This document shows, piece by piece, positions 23,298-23,876 of a stretch of 23,876 nucleotides of DNA. Source of the stretch: an uncultured Collinsella sp. (GTDB lineage: Bacteria > Actinomycetota > Coriobacteriia > Coriobacteriales > Coriobacteriaceae); NCBI GenBank assembly GCA_900546085.1, contig URBS01000020.1, forward strand, positions 1-23,876. Direction: 5' to 3'. The notes under the pieces are model-generated. The model saw nothing but the letters and a program-made list of their open reading frames with translations. It made no database searches and was not told the DNA's origin. The translations under genes and the position numbers were made by a program. How positions within the stretch are numbered: position 1 is the stretch's first letter; each line of letters begins with the position of its first letter.

Positions 23298-23351
23298 CAT
23301 GTCTGTCCCCAATGCGTGAAAACACTCATCTAAGTGTGTCCCCAATGAGTG
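23298..23351 (+). repeat. Right REP-like repeat element (R1 + R2)
   Basis: R1 (23298-23318) carries GTCTGTCCCCAATGCGTG. R2 (23323-23351) is a palindrome with arms CACTCAT and ATGAGTG around CTAAGTGTGTCCCCA. Together they are an inverted, slightly diverged copy of the left element at 20998-21050, including the short A/T spacer between the two parts. Confidence 0.75.
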
Positions 23352-23352
23352 C

Positions 23353-23390
23353 AAGGCATATCAGCTGGGCTATGATTCCTTTGACATCTG
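23353..23390 (+). pseudogene. 38-bp fragment of a second Y1 transposase gene
   Basis: This stretch matches 36 of 38 bases of 22901-22938 in the transposase gene (codons 141-153, KAYQLGYDPFDIC). One difference is silent and one changes Pro to Ser. The matching ends abruptly on both sides, where repeat R2 ends and shortly before R3 begins. It must derive from another copy of the gene, not simply from misassembly, because it carries its own substitutions. Confidence 0.85.
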
Positions 23391-23394
23391 CAAA

Positions 23395-23423
23395 CACTCA
23401 TGTAAGTCTGTCCCCAATGAGTG
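23395..23423 (+). repeat. REP-like palindrome R3
   Basis: Arms CACTCAT (23395-23401) and ATGAGTG (23417-23423) enclose GTAAGTCTGTCCCCA. It differs from R2 at 2 of 29 positions and from the reverse complement of L1 at 2 of 29. It sits immediately before the rpmB terminator. Confidence 0.75.
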
Positions 23424-23424
23424 C

Positions 23425-23457
23425 AAAAAGGCGCCCTCCGTGGGGGAGGACGCCTTT
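23425..23457 (-). terminator. Intrinsic terminator of rpmB
   Basis: On the minus strand a two-part stem (23427-23433 with 23451-23457, then 23435-23439 with 23445-23449, one mismatch) is followed by five T residues. Positions 23458-23525, between it and the rpmB stop, show nothing I recognise. Confidence 0.85.
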
Positions 23458-23525
23458 GGTAAGTTCTATATGAACGCGAGGTCTTTGACCCGGAGAGTCC
23501 GAGGTACTTGTTGGTAAGACCTTAT

Positions 23526-23714
23526 TTAGGAGCGCGCAACCTTGCCGGACTTGAGGCAGGTGGAGCAAACGTTCATCTTGCGACGGTGACCATCGACGAC
23601 GACGTAGACGCGCTGGATGTTGGGGCGGAACTTACGGTTGGTGACGCGGTGAGAGTGGCTGATGGAGCGACCGGCAACGGGGTGCTTACCGCAAACTTCG
23701 CAAACTTTGGACAT
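23526..23714 (-). CDS. rpmB: 50S ribosomal protein L28
   Basis: L28 is a small structural protein of the large ribosomal subunit. The 62-residue product has the N-terminal SKVCEVCGKHPVAGRSISHSH, the RKFRPNIQRVYV segment and a second cysteine pair in CSTCLKSGKV. The two CxxC pairs mark the zinc-binding (C+) form of L28. The ATG at 23712-23714 has AAGGAGGG six nt upstream. The longer frame beginning at 23762 passes through this ribosome binding site and is not coding. It is transcribed alone, between a promoter at 23769-23777 and the terminator at 23425-23457. Confidence 0.97.
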   Translation of the reverse strand: MSKVCEVCGKHPVAGRSISHSHRVTNRKFRPNIQRVYVVVDGHRRKMNVCSTCLKSGKVARS

Positions 23715-23768
23715 AACTGACCCTCCTTGGGCGACAAACGAACATGTCGCGTTAACAAACAAGCCTGA

Positions 23769-23777
23769 ACTATAGCA
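23769..23777 (-). promoter_or_regulatory. Extended -10 promoter of rpmB
   Basis: Read on the minus strand, TGC-TATAGT is an extended -10 element about 55 nt before the rpmB ATG. No strong -35 is seen at 16-18 nt. The remaining bases to 23876 contain only a weak CTACG/CGTAG inverted repeat (about 23838-23855) and no gene I can support. Confidence 0.55.
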
Positions 23778-23876
23778 CAGAAGTCGCTCCCTGTGCGCAA
23801 TCTACACAGAGATATTCCTCTTTTGGCGATAGTGCCCACGCTACGGCCCTGGACGTAGATCCGATTTGCGTGCAGC

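Noticed and set aside
23298..23423. Repeats considered as a small CRISPR array
   Set aside because: The repeats are palindromic, unequally spaced and vary, one spacer is a transposase gene fragment, and no cas gene is present.

Overview
The window is a chromosomal segment of a GC-rich bacterium whose gene order and protein style best fit the Coriobacteriia, most likely Collinsella or a close relative. This is inferred from the proteins and synteny; no 16S is present. About 20.8 kb is core housekeeping DNA. The last 3 kb is a small accessory island between adhE and rpmB.

Positions 1-6831, all on the plus strand: rplS (L19) with its own promoter and terminator; rnhB (RNase HII), also followed by a terminator; then a tightly packed run of yraN, comM, dprA, trmFO and a Xer tyrosine recombinase. 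Neighbouring genes in that run overlap or nearly touch, which suggests one transcript for DNA uptake and processing, tRNA modification and chromosome dimer resolution. The order resembles the Bacillus dprA-topA-trmFO-xer block, but topA is absent.

Positions 6832-17168, plus strand: a strong promoter and a long leader precede rpsB-tsf (S2 and EF-Ts), closed by a terminator. A second transcription unit follows: pyrH, frr, uppS, cdsA, dxr, rseP, ispG, proS. It joins UMP synthesis and ribosome recycling to isoprenoid precursor supply (Dxr and IspG of the MEP pathway), undecaprenyl diphosphate synthesis, phospholipid precursor synthesis, a site-2 protease and prolyl-tRNA synthetase. Two features stand out. 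ispG is split by a frameshift that looks like a 10-nt deletion, and RseP carries an extra winged-helix-like domain between its zinc motif and its second membrane segment.

Positions 17169-20970: a bidirectional terminator separates proS from two minus-strand genes, a small APH/choline-kinase-like phosphotransferase and the large bifunctional fermentative enzyme AdhE.

Positions 20998-23423 hold the island. An IS3-family element has very high GC, imperfect terminal inverted repeats and an amber stop between its two in-frame ORFs. It lies between a REP-like repeat and the gene for a REP-associated tyrosine (HUH/Y1) transposase. Related repeats in inverted orientation lie on the far side of that gene, and a 38-bp piece of a second transposase gene copy is trapped between two of them. 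The window ends with rpmB (L28) on the minus strand. I found no tRNA, rRNA or CRISPR array.
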